A stretch of 64,000 nucleotides of DNA from positions 276,951-340,950 of the forward strand of contig NW_003134346.1 of the NCBI RefSeq assembly GCF_000003605.2. The letters are read 5' to 3'. Source of the DNA: Saccoglossus kowalevskii (taxonomy: Eukaryota; Hemichordata; Enteropneusta; Harrimaniidae). Both the position numbers and the translations under genes were made by a program. The notes beneath the pieces are model-generated. The model worked only from the letters and a program-made list of their open reading frames with translations. It was not told the DNA's origin and did no database searches. Below are positions 1 to 12,791 of this stretch, one piece after another. Position 1 is the stretch's first letter. The number at the start of each line of letters is the position of its first letter.

Positions 1-3000
1 AGAGTCTGCTTGAGTACTATGTCAATGATGAATAAAAGTATGCCATGTCATTGTGTACTATTCAGTAACTCACGTTAAAATACAATTCGTAGCAATAAGT
101 TTTATGGTAATACCTAAGCTTATGGCCGTCGATGAAATGTATGTATGCACGTCGTATTAGGTTATTACTTGACTTTACAAAACGGAACATATCTCCAAGG
201 AGCTTGTTGATGGCAATCTGGTTCTGTAATATATCGCTAGACAGCTAAACCAGATTGATTGGTGTAAGCCAATCCAGGAACATTGCTCGTAATCAGTAAA
301 CACGTTTGGGAAATCGAAATAAATCAGATTGAACCAGGACAGACGTCCACCGACTGTATTCGGCGTGTTATTAAACTGTTTTGTATTAAGACCTATGCGT
401 CTCTAGTGTCCACGCATTGTATGCTTCGTGAGTATTTACGACAAGCGTTTAATTATGTTGTTACTTGCTAGCTACTGCTCTATTATCATACACAAAGCCC
501 CCAGGAACTTTATGTAAGTATTTTTTTCTAGGTTTCGTATCTAAGATTTTGAAAACCGCTATAATTTTCAACCAGTACAAAACGAACATATTGAAAGTCT
601 TTTGATTGGACTTTTAGACACGGCGTGATTTAAAAGTTGTAGCATTCACGCAATTGTTGCAAACAAATTGGGTCCCCACTGTTAAAAACGATGTCTGCGT
701 GTCTCTCCATATGCCAGTAATGGTCTGCGCACAACGCCGTGTTAAAAAGAAGAAGTGTACACCATTCGCAGGCGTAATTAGCATGTATAACATTTACGTA
801 ACGTATTTAATAATAGTTAAAATATTTATTTAAATTTATATACTATTATCACGTAATTTCAAATTATCACGTATATACATTAGTCGTATTGGTGCTATAA
901 CATCCGTGGTTGGTTATTCAAGAGGTGACGTAGCACGTTTGGAGTGGGTTGTTTTGCTACTCTGTCGTCAATTGGACACGCATTATACAGGTTTTTCTAC
1001 ACGTCTGCCCTTATAATATATCATACTTTCAGGATGTTTAAATTTCTCTCGGTTCTACTGGTAAGTAAAACAATCCATTGCACCGTCTTTGTAGCTGCAG
1101 GAGCAGTTAGTATTATAGTTTATTTCCGTCGGTTTTACCGGACAGGCCAAAACCAGGCACCATTTTTTTTATCCATGCTAGTAAGTTGCTTCTCGTTATT
1201 GTGTATAACATCGATTGGGAATATTTGTGCAGATGCTTAAAATAGCCAATACAAGTATAGACAAATATACGTTGATATGCATGTTATCTCCGTTCTACTC
1301 ATGGAAACTTTACACACGCCACGTCTTTGGCACGTTAATAAATGTTTCGTGAACTTTCGTAGTAGGTTTTTTTTTGCTACCTAATCAGTCAGTAATCTGT
1401 GAACGATTGGATTAATCCACACACGAAGTGATTAAAAAGTGTTACTGCAATGGGGATTATTACTCGTGCATTCCCAGGAGACTCGATGTCATAATGAACC
1501 CATTGACAAGTCAGATACAGGTTATGAGCAAACGTGTCACGGCGAGAAGTTATCGGTTCGCGTAATTTACCCTATATTCAAAAAGTCATAAGCTCAATTC
1601 CAATTAGAAACAATTGCGGGGGAACCTTTCCTCGAACCAATGTGCTAACGTTAGATCAAATCATTTTATGCGTGTAGCATTTTACATAGTTTGCGATTTT
1701 CAAATATATTGTATAGAATAATGTTGCAGATGTAATAGGATATTGAACTGCCTTATTCCAACTCGTTGCATCATTCACAGCTGCATGCCGTATTAATATT
1801 TTGGATGTTTCGAAAATAGGTCAAACGATGCGTGCCGTATAATAAGCTAGTTTCGATTGCATTTTCCTCGCTTATGACGAACACTACGTATCCTGTTAAG
1901 GTAATTTGCATGACTACGTTTATTCAATCAATTGAAACCTTTTCATTTGCAGTAAAAGCATTTGCATATGAATCGGGCCAATTGAGAACATATTTTTGTA
2001 ATGCAATGACTGTGTAATCACGTCGCTGTCCGTCGTTTGCGTAGATGTTGGGTAATGTTGTTGAGCGGTTCGCAGGTAGACCGCCTGTACGTGTAGCACA
2101 AAGACGCGAACAGCAGGTCCAACTATGGTTTTCTAAGCATCTTCAATGGCACGTTAAATATCTATGACTGCGCATAACATGATACCGACGAGTTGTACTA
2201 TTGTTCCTTTACCGGCACGTGTCTAGCATCGTAACAGTCACATATAAAATAACTGTGTAACAAATAAGAAGAAATTAGCATATTCATAATTGTTCATATC
2301 TTATGTCTACAACTCTCAGATTGTTGACAACATGACTAATACAATGTTGAAATAAGTCAACATTTCTGTATGTTGGTAGTTTTATGCAATTTAGTTTGAA
2401 GCGTATTTAGGATATACGTAATGTTCTGTGTAATCGGTCCAATCTCATCTTTTCCTTGCACTGTGAGTTTGTGCCACCCTTGTCTCGTTACAAATGTTCA
2501 CCACGACATGGAAAGGCCACGGTATAAATTAACAAACGTAAACTATGTTTGCATGTTTTTCGTTTTTTTCGTAAAACATTGTTTCGGGAAGGGGATTTGG
2601 TTTCAAAGACTGCGATCTTCACCAAATGTGCCTCGTAAACCAGTATATAAATAATAAAAGTGACGCTTCCGGGATTGGACTTTGAATTCCAGTACAGCGG
2701 TGACTTACTGACATGCGTACATACAAAGTCTTTTGATGATCGAAAAAAGAAATGTGTTATAATTTTCCGTCACCGTAAATGGCAAAAACCGACTATTATT
2801 TCTGTTTTGAGAACTGGAACTCGGTAAAAATAGTTCCTTTTTCAGACATAAACACAGGTTTCAATGACGCAGATTGACCTGGGAATGAAAGCCGTATCTT
2901 GCATTGCGTATGTGATAACACGAAATTATTGCTGTTATATGAACAAACTGCCCATGAAATTAATAAAAATGTGACCTTTCACACAAGATTTCTCTAACAT

Positions 3001-3342
3001 ATTTAGTTTAGCAAAATAAGTTTCTCTATTTGTTTTATTAAAATTTACCTCACAATGCCGAGCTGAAAGATGTTAGTTCTATTATTGTAGAGTGGATATT
3101 ATAGCAGTCACGTACACAGACTTGTATGAACACACTATATAATCATCACAGACAAAACATAGATCGAGGAGAGAATAGAACAATGCCCAGACACTGATAA
3201 GATAACTTTAATAGCGCCTTTCTTTCTCTGTCAGATTAAAAGTGTTCACATAACCACGCTACTCGGCTTTGTAATGATAAATTTATACGTCAGAACAACC
3301 AGTTTAAGGACCGACTGTGAATGACGTAGTTGACGTAATGAC
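1..3342. other. Gene-free unique sequence
   Basis: No gene, RNA or repeat was recognised here. Open frames are short, without recognisable domains or a convincing chain of splice sites. The longest (944-1240, plus) is a 98-codon hydrophobic frame that matches nothing I know. Confidence 0.5.
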
Positions 3343-3401
3343 GTGACTGACTGACCGACTGACTGATTGACTGACTGACTGACTGACTGACTGACTGGCT
3401 G
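3343..3401. repeat. ACTG tetranucleotide microsatellite
   Basis: A run of GACT/CTGA units, interrupted near its left end by CGACT and GATT variants and then regular for about 30 bases. It follows a short stretch with several TGACGTAA-like words. It is a simple tandem repeat with no coding meaning. Confidence 0.9.
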
Positions 3402-6400
3402 AATTTTCTACTAAGGCGTAGAGCAGATTTACGGAAATCGGCTCAATTTCTGGTGCCATGCGGAAACAGTTTTCAGTAAAATTTACTTACGTGTCGGATT
3501 TTGTGGTTTTCCTAAAATAACTTGGAATCGTCGATGCACGTCATTGATGTATTTCACGAATGTAAAGTATCTTTTTAACTAATATTTCAGCTTCTTATCA
3601 TAAATTTCTGCTTCATAACAAAAAAAGAATATCATTCAGCAAGGAAGATAGATTTCAATGAAAACTGTATCTTTAACATTCGACAGAAATATTCTGTCAA
3701 TCAAAAATTTCCGATAAAGATCAATGTAGAAATTTGTTTTGCATCATTGTACTTAGCTCTACTCGTAGAGCATGATACTGTCCTGAAGTCATGAGCTATG
3801 TCTTTGTTGTCTTGACGTCTGAACAGACGTGCCTATTTCTCACGCTATATTGAGAGCCCTAAAAAGGAAATCAGTAGATCGCAGATGTGTTCAGACTGTT
3901 GTCAATTTGTTTGCGGTTTCCAGCTCAGTAGCTTTGAACAGTAGTTTCACTTAGAGACTTTATCAGCTGAAAATGCGTAATAGCTCACCCGTGCATTATT
4001 CAAAACTGTTTTCTCATCGACAAGGTTTCTGATCAGATAAGGACAATTATTGATGATGTCAAATTAAATACTATTTAAACTATGTTTCAACTTGATGATA
4101 ACCGACAGTTCATTTAAAAAATGTTTTACTAGATTCGTGTGTGTATTAGAATTAACACATCGGGGTCGATGTGCGCGAGGACTTATTTAACTCTATATGT
4201 GTTTTTTTCTGAGCAGCGGAAAATCATTTTTATTGATCAATTGTTTTTAATAATAGCAAAGAAACATGTGCGTATATTGTGAGGCTTTACGAAATTTTGT
4301 CATGAAAATATGAAACAACGAAGATGGCCTTCGAATAGACAGTTCAGGCGGAAACACATCGGATACATCGATCGAGGAAAACCACCTTCAGTCCGATGTC
4401 TTAATGAAAGCTGAATGTTTCTCCGTACGGATGAACGAAACAGCAAATACAAACGAATGAAAGTTGCTTTTCGATATTCACTGTAAATCAAGAATGCCCT
4501 TGGGCAACAATAAAATCAGTGCATCGAAATGACTGGTAATCTATACTGTACAGACTTTCACGTCCTGTGACCACGTACATCAGTTAGTAGAAAACACGAT
4601 TGCATGTTGTTATAGTTTAATCTTATTGTTCCTCTGTCAAACAATTCCCAGTGTACACGCAAAATCTTGAATTTATCAGAGCAAGACGCACGAATGCAGA
4701 GATAGAAGGCGTTGTTAGTGGGGGGGGGGATATCGCTTTTTATGTGCCCTACTTTGCAAACCAAGTTAACGTGAAATAGTACACAGACTCCGCTATTGAT
4801 ATATTCTAAATAATCGTGTTATTTGCATATTTTTTACATATATTATCACATATTCAATTAGAATATATATATACATATTAGCGGTATCGTATTTACATTT
4901 GTAAGTGCCGTAAAAGTTAGCGACAACACACATAGTTAATGTACTACCTTACTTGGTTTTCAAGTATACGACAAATACAACAATGACAATGAGTTCACCG
5001 TTTTACGTGCTTTATATTTAAATAGGTAAGACCAACACGGTATCCAAACTAATGGCTTATAGCGGGGACATATTTGTATTGATGCACGATATTGTGACAT
5101 TAACTCAACGAGAGTTTACCCATCAAAAACATCTTTGGGGAAAGAGGGGGGGGGGACCTCAACACGTCAAGTTTATCATTTTATTTTCAAAACACATATG
5201 TATTTAAAACATATGTAAGCATATTTGCAATAGTCTGTTGACCTAACTCCTGCTGCGTCCGTGTTAACGTATGCTGGGCAGACATCACGTCGATATACAG
5301 TACGATTTCGTAGTATTAAAACATGCAAACGAGTTATTTCCCTTTCCCGCAACTGATTAATATGTATTTTCTGCAATAGGCTAGGGTGGCAGGTTACAGG
5401 CAGCTAAGGGGTTGTTATGTTACGCATGACAGTAGGTAGTAGACATATGAGCGTGTAACCCCGTGCACGGCGGCCAGAGGTGTGTGCTAATGCGAAATCC
5501 AGGAATTTATAAATCTGTTGCAACCAGAAGGCACCAACGTAGTGTAGTTGCCATCGATTCATCGCCACTGTGAGGTAAGGCAACAGTTTACAATATAAGA
5601 CAACCGTTTTTTTATCCACGCGTTTTTACCTACCTGCGCTGAACAATATTTCCATGTGCCTGTACTAGAAATGAAGTGACCACATTCCAATGAATACCCA
5701 TATGTAGGAATAATTTGAGTCGATATCCTGGTCATTAAACCATCGGCGCCTTAATGTCCAAATCGGAAATGCAAAATGATAGTGTTGTTGTAAACTCTGC
5801 ACTTCTATATTTAGTTTAACGTGTCGATTCATTTTTATTTAGTTTATTTAAGAAAACAAACAAACTATGAGTAAAAAGAAAACATAAATCATAACGCAGT
5901 GTGGAAAGTGGTGTCCCATGATCGCAGTTAACAGTGTACGACAAAATGACGGGAAAATACCATACGTATGAATTATAAAAAATAAACACACACAAACAAC
6001 ATGTAATATATAGAAGGGATACAACAATAATGAACTTTAGGGGTTGTGCATTATCTATTATACTCACCATATTGGAACATGCCTACGCATATATATAAGA
6101 CTGTTTTCTATAGTATTGACCTGTAAGCCCCTGTTATCGTTAGCATCACAACCTTCCGCGTTTGCCCTACATATTAAATATGAAATACAACACGCATCTG
6201 CGACAAACGCACGCGTCACCAAGCAATATATTTCTCGCATATATCTAAACTGAACATTCGCTTTCCGTGTACACTGTCACCTTAACTTATTTAATTTGCC
6301 CAAGTGCAGATCTAAAATTATCCCACAACAATACAAATGCGGGTTTTAACATAGACCATAGTTATAAACTTTTAAAATATACTGTTCGAGTCAGAAGGCC

Positions 6401-8658
6401 ACATGTGTATTTAAATAATAACACACGTGTGATGGCAATATACATATGAGTCCAATGGCCAACATATTTTGTGTTATTTATTTCATCGCATCGAACAGAC
6501 ATCCCGCATGCACATTTGCATCGAACTTAATATCGACAATTATATTTGAAGTATATGTACTCTATTGTATATATCATAAAATAACCATTAAATTAATCTG
6601 TGGCGTTGTGCACGTGAATCTTTGCTGCAGATTTTGTAAAATTTAACAGTGTAAATTTCAGTAATGTGAAATATAAACAGGTATCAAATCCAAAATAAAT
6701 GTGTTAGACTGAATTCAGAAAATTTAAAAGATCACTTCACCAAACATAAATATCAGCACGTTATTATATACTGTAATTAAGTCATCCCTTCTCCCCTCAC
6801 GATCACACTCCTCTTATTACTTCTCTTATTCTCGTACATGGTACCTCAGTCAGTTTAGTGCGTTATCGGTACGCCTGGCGCATAGCAAGCGTAACAGCGA
6901 GGTATGATAATCGTTATTAAAAGCGCTACAGTCATCACTCGACGCGCGTTTGTATCACGGGCGAACATTGTTTCTTTGTACACGCGTTATGTACGTCGTA
7001 TGTGGCCTTAATATGACATGTTTTGTCTTATGAGGCAGAGCTCCACGTGAATAGCGTCAACTAGTCTAAACGTTGCCGCTAACAAAAATAAATCCTGGAT
7101 AAATCTCGCAACACCAAAATACGTCTTCGAGCTTGTGCCACCGCTCGATGTTTCTTTACTTGCTGCATGATAGTTTCAGGGCCAATTGTAGTTGCTACAA
7201 GTATGTTTCGGATGCTGGAACAACTTTGTACATGTTTTACCGTTATTTCCCATGACCCAAAATAAAGTTGCAAAAAATAATATAGCAATAAAACACTGGC
7301 GCAGTCACGCAGTTAGGTTTTTTTTTTATTTTACAATTTGTATATGTGGACAGTCTTTGCTTCACTCTGTTTACACTGAAATGATACGCCAAATTTGGGG
7401 AAAATGCAAAAAATGCAATATTTTGAGCGCGCTGCATAAATTGCCCTGCTGTACATAAACATGTGTAAACGTAGGTGGTGCCATGTGGTAAAACAATGAA
7501 TATATAGTTTGTTTTGATCATAAATTATTTTTACACGATTATAAAAATAGGTCACAAATTGAATATTCCATGGTAGTTGTGTCTTACGGCCCTTAAAATA
7601 GAAATGTTACAGCTAGTCGGCCTAGGGCCGAGTTTAAAGCATGCTATTTCGAGTCGTCTATTTTGGAACGTTTAGAGTGGCGTAGTGATGTGGCGCCTTG
7701 CTCTGGTCGTCAGTTTGAATATCGTGTGGCTATACGTTCGGAATATGCATTTAATTTGTAGTTGAATGTTGACATGAGGTGTTGTTTTCTATCGTACATT
7801 GACTTATGTAACCATACAAGTATATTATTGCTCCCTCGCGCTCAGCGATATTTCGACGGCAATTTACTTACAGGGTAAAGAAGTACCACTATAGACTCTG
7901 ATAAGTACTCTCGGGCCAACGAAACGGACTTTATATTCACATTTGTTCGCAACTTTTATCCATATAAATAGTTACCATGAATATATATGGCTTTATACGT
8001 TGTTTGGGATGTTAGAAATTCAGCTGGTACATTGACATCCAGTCACTATGGGAGAGGTATCGACCACATAACCCAATGGTATTATATAGCAAAAAGGTTT
8101 GTTTGTATCAGGATAAATTGAATGTGTGATCCTAGTTGGTATATGTGTCAATTCTATAATCCGGTGGTGAAATATAACAATAACAACAACAATTTCTTTT
8201 ATAAAATTGCATCGACTAGTCTATTTGTGTATGTGTGCTGTCATTACGCCGTGTATGCTCCATCGCAACCAGGGACGCGTGCGTAGTACGAACTCGCCCG
8301 CCAAACTCGTAAAACAAAAATAAATTAATAATACATGATAACTGATCAACACAATTATCATTCTAATTACTTGTTTAAATTGGCTTTTGATGTAACGATG
8401 ACTTACACTTTTCCTGACCCAGGATTATATCATGTCAAGGAAATGAAAACATACTGTATGACGAGGTGTGGTGTTGTCATGCTTATAACATCAATGTACA
8501 ATTTGTGATCGCGTAGTGTGACGTTTGTCACTGTAAATCAGATGTTAAGTGACAAACAGTTGCGACTGTGATGACAAAACGAAACTCTGTATGAACCCCA
8601 AATATTACACCAAATGTGAACCAAACGTCAAATTATTCATTAAATGTTCCCTATGGTC
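3402..8658. other. Gene-free unique sequence
   Basis: No recognisable gene. The stretch includes two exact runs of ten G (4720-4729 and 5146-5155), AT-rich patches around 4860 and 6260-6660, and short open frames on both strands that overlap one another and look like chance. Confidence 0.5.
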
Positions 8659-9064
8659 GGTTGTTATTACGAGGATACCTCAAAGTATGCACGATGACAG
8701 TACAGCGGAGTATCGACCGACGCGAAGCAGAGGTCGTTGCGAAGGCGTACTGTTTGAGTGCATACTTTGAGGTATCTTCGTAATAACCTTATTATTATAC
8801 ATCTTTTTCTTCCAAGGATACATCATGGGAATGCCGAAATCCAAAATGTTTAGAACATAATCAGCGAACGTCTATGTGCTGAATCCGGTCAAACCCTGGT
8901 GACAGCCATGTTGTTTTTATAATTAGAGGACGCTTACGCGCGTAGTAATTCCATATTTGGAATTCTCATTTCCTTATATGGTAGGATGAAAATACCCCGT
9001 AAAATACCGCACAATTGCGGCACGCTGTAACCTATGGCGTTACGGCGACAGATGTATAACAATA
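8659..9064 (-). mobile_element. Non-autonomous composite element with palindromic end, copy 1
   Basis: The reverse complement of this segment matches 38432-38749 along most of its length, so the two are copies of one mobile family in opposite orientation. Part one (8790-9064) has inverted ends: TATTATTATACATCT on the left and its near complement at 9050-9064. Part two (8659-8788) is a large palindrome with about 31-base arms containing TACCTCAAAGTATGCAC and its complement, around a roughly 65-base loop that is itself partly self-complementary. Both parts occur in the same relative order at both loci, so they probably move as one unit. This copy carries about 90 bases absent from the other. 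No coding capacity is seen, so it would depend on a transposase in trans. The superfamily was not determined. Confidence 0.8.
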
Positions 9065-10550
9065 TATTTTATAGCAAAATACGACAATAACACAGAAGGT
9101 AAAATGTGTTACATAACTACTATGAATTAAATATAAATACTATAAAACTCTAATTACTGTCATAAACAAGTGAAGTTAATTGCTGTTGAAATTTTCAATT
9201 GTCATTTTACACACGATTAATTACTACTCGATGAAGTATGAATTTTCATTTATGGTGATGACATAACCAATAAAACGTGCAATAGGAAAACGTCGCATCA
9301 TAAATGATTATAGAATGTTGTCTATCGCTTGATGACAGTCCCGAATAATGACTGATTATACAATTTATTTCACGTCTAAATTTTTTTTAGCAAATTATAA
9401 CATTTTATGAAGGTTGAATGTATTTGAAAATTATTGTATCATCAATATTCTAACACCGTATTATCATAAGAAAATGTTTGATACAATTGAATTTTATACG
9501 AACAACCATTCGTCGATTGAGCTTCAATTATTGACTCGGCATTTGCTGACAAGCGTCGTCTCTACAAACGGGGGACGTTTTTGTTGGAAAGATGTTTATG
9601 GAAGTATCGAAAAACGGAATCAGTTTTATGATTGAAAATGCTGTTAAATGGGGTTTACATTTTCGTTGTCTGCGAAGAGGGTTGGGGAATACAGGTACTA
9701 TCGTCACATCCATACTAAATTTCTCGATGAATAATCAGCCACATGATTCTTTCTATTGAAATAACTGTTATTTTATTCTTATTTTATTCACCACAAGTTA
9801 AATTAATTAATTAAATAATTAATTATTAGTTACTATACTTCTGATAATTCTTCAAACTAAATTTTTGTCATAAGTGGTGCTTTTTATCAATGTTGTGGGT
9901 AGATTTATATTTTCTGTTCAAAATAGAAATCGTAACGAATGTTTTTTTAGCCATACTCCCGGTCACCCAAAAAACAAGTGAATTCAATGTGCTCAGTTAG
10001 TTATATAGTATCTGCTGCGCTTGATAAACCATACGCAATGCCTAGTTCCGTTGTTTTGTAGCAGTACGTAAACGTTGTCTACCCCTAACGTATATTGTCA
10101 CGACAAACATAATAATTTGATTTATTACATGCGATTTCTGAATCCAACACGTGTATTCGACGGCAGGAAGTCTGGATTGGATATTTTTTTAAAGATTCTG
10201 TTCAGTACTGACAACTTCAACGGTTGGGATTTAATTTAATTCTTCGCCTGGCAGTGTTGTTCTTCCTTATGTTAGGCAAGATAGATGACTTGTCGTAGTT
10301 GTACTGTATCCTTACTGAATTCGCATATAGTGAGCGAAATTTGAAAAGCCCAAAATGTTTAACACAACCGCATACATTCGTAATAACAAAGGATTTTTAT
10401 TTCGGTCGCTGATCTTTTCAGTTTCAGTTGTTTTATTAGCGAGCTCATCAAATGCACTGAAGTTTGATGTTTTCTTTTTGTTCGTACTGTCATGAATTTG
10501 TTTTCACGTATCTGTTAATCGACTTAATTAGCTGATTACGAGTGAATTGC
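9065..10550. other. Gene-free AT-rich sequence
   Basis: No recognisable gene. It contains an AATTAATTAATT-rich patch near 9795-9830 and a short open frame at 9414-9635 with no recognisable domain. Confidence 0.5.
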
Positions 10551-11330
10551 TGTGTTATGTCTGTCACCGTTTAGGCCATGTGAAGTTTTGGACGGAACTT
10601 GACTCAGTGATTTGGAACTGATTACGAGATAACCGTAGCTATTCGGACTATTACGTCTGACAGTTGGTATTGATTTATCAAAAGATATGACGTATTCAGT
10701 ACTTAGTGTGATTGGCTTTATGATTGAAGGTTACGCCTTAGAGTCTTTTTACTGTTTTGTAATTGGTTAGAGTTTTGAAAATGAATAAAGAGAGTTTTAG
10801 TTGGTACTCTTGACGAGTACAGCACAACAGACGCAGTCCAGTCCAGTCCTAGAGAGCCTTGAGGCAGTCCAGTCTTGGGCTAGTCTTGGGTCAGCCTTGC
10901 GATAGTCTTGGGGACTTTTCCCCAGGGCGCTGTGTCTTGTAGAGTGCTCGACTGTCCGACTAAGACGAGAGTTGAAACGTATTTCGTTGTGCGTGTCTTA
11001 TTTGACTGATAAGCTTAAGTGACTTTCCCGAACCCGTACCTCAAGGGGACGCGATAGAGAGTCGAGACGAGATTCCCCCTGACACGTGTGGAGAACCCCG
11101 TGGAGGAGAATTCACCCCTGATAGTACCTTCATTATGGGGTTTTAACTCGGTGACTGTGCTGTAATTACCGTACCTTGTATCGAGGTACATCTATCCGAC
11201 AATCTTAGGCTGTATGCACCGGCGAAGTGACTTTGTCTTAGGTAAACCAAGGCTTTCTTCAAAGTCTTGATACTAAACAATACACTATCGTTGGAAGCGC
11301 TGACACACTATGACCTAGAAACACTAGTTT
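10551..11330 (+). other. GC-richer block of unknown origin, LTR- or leader-like
   Basis: This block stands out from its surroundings by higher GC and different word use. It contains an AATAAA hexamer near 10,783, a degenerate run of AGTCC and AGTCTTGG words at 10,834-10,917, and a small GGGGACTTTTCCCC palindrome near 10,911-10,924. The mix of a polyadenylation-like signal followed by a GC-richer leader resembles a solo LTR or transposon 5' leader. However, I found no convincing paired ends or target duplication, no long open frame and no second copy in the window. An untranslated exon of a host transcript is the alternative. Confidence 0.25.
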
Positions 11331-12791
11331 GATTTTTACAGAATAATATTTATATTATTTGAAAAAAAATACTACATTCACTGTAAGCACGGTTATTATT
11401 TGATACACATAAAAAGTAGGTGTTATTTCTAGCTCAATGTGCCAGGTTAATTCACAAATTTGTATCAAATCGTGAGTTCAGCAAGATAAATATTGACAAA
11501 TCCAGGAAATAGTAGACCAACATTATGTAGTCACTCGGTTTTGGACACACAGAGCAGCAAGTTTTTTTTTTACAGTGTATTGGTTACTTCCGGGAGATGT
11601 TGGTGAACCTTTCCCAAGACGACCAGGCAAGCTTTATTCTAGGCAATACAATACATTCTAATACTACAATCCGGATGTACGAATTATGCTTTTTTTATTT
11701 ATTGGATGAATTATAGAGTTCTAGTCACCGGTAATTACTGATCAAACTTTATTTTTTTCGTCCAAAAACATGGTCTTACGAAATACTGTAGAGCTCTTCC
11801 TTCTGAATTGTGCGAGTCAGTTCTACGTATGTTACAGCCGTGCCCGAAACACCAAAACGACCTTTAATCAAAATTGACACACACATGTAGAATATTCTAA
11901 ATCGTTTTTTCCAATTCTCGACTGTGTTAATTGTTGTGCATAAGGTTGTGTTAGTTTGCTACACCGGCGCAATTGCAGGCAGTTCTGATGGCAGGCGGTA
12001 ACATTCAAGGGGTGACGTTTACTGAATCAACAGCCAAATCACGTGTCGCCACCGTATGGCTGCCATAGTCTACAGAAACGATTAATTCTCACTTATTTAA
12101 TGCTGGTTCTATTTAAATTTTGAATGGTACATGCTATATGACAAAATAATTCGCACAAAATCATGACATTGTTAAAACAGCGCCGTTTTATTATTTGGTG
12201 TATATGTACTGTGTACGTTCAATGATTGAATATGTAAATGGTCTGTCAACACAAGAAGGACACATTTTGCCAGTAAAATATATTACCAAATGGTATATTT
12301 CAAGCAATCAAATGTTGAATTGGATATCTGCCTCCACCATTATTAGAAAATACGAATTCCAAATATGAACGATTAATATGCGATGTTTCAACCGTTTGCC
12401 TGAACATAATTGCCTCGCAATTTAAGTATTTAAAGTAAACAAGTTATGTACAATTCTGTTCAACTAGAATTTTAGGTAAAATTTAAATTATTAGAAATAT
12501 TTTTTCGAATGTAGTTCTCAATAAAACGGTCGTTTCTTAACATTTGTCAAAGTGTTTTCAATGCAATGATATATTTGAGCTCACCGGAAGCGGAAATACG
12601 CATCGCACCTACACATGAACAATTATAACCCACATTTAATTTCACAATTGTCACGAATTCCATCAACTCTGGAATACTGAGATAGTGTTAAACATTGAAC
12701 AGTGTGTAAATTCGAATGTATGTTTCTCAAATTTAATATACATTTCAGCCGTTTAGTTATTATTATCACAGAGAGCGTTCTTTCACTAGAG

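Noticed and set aside
944-1240. 98-codon hydrophobic open frame with GT and AG sites around it
   Set aside because: No domain or coherent exon chain, and frames of this length occur by chance in this window.
10551-11971. LTR with ATTGC flanks
   Set aside because: TG...CA plus a five-base match is expected by chance at this distance, and the ends share no further inverted bases.
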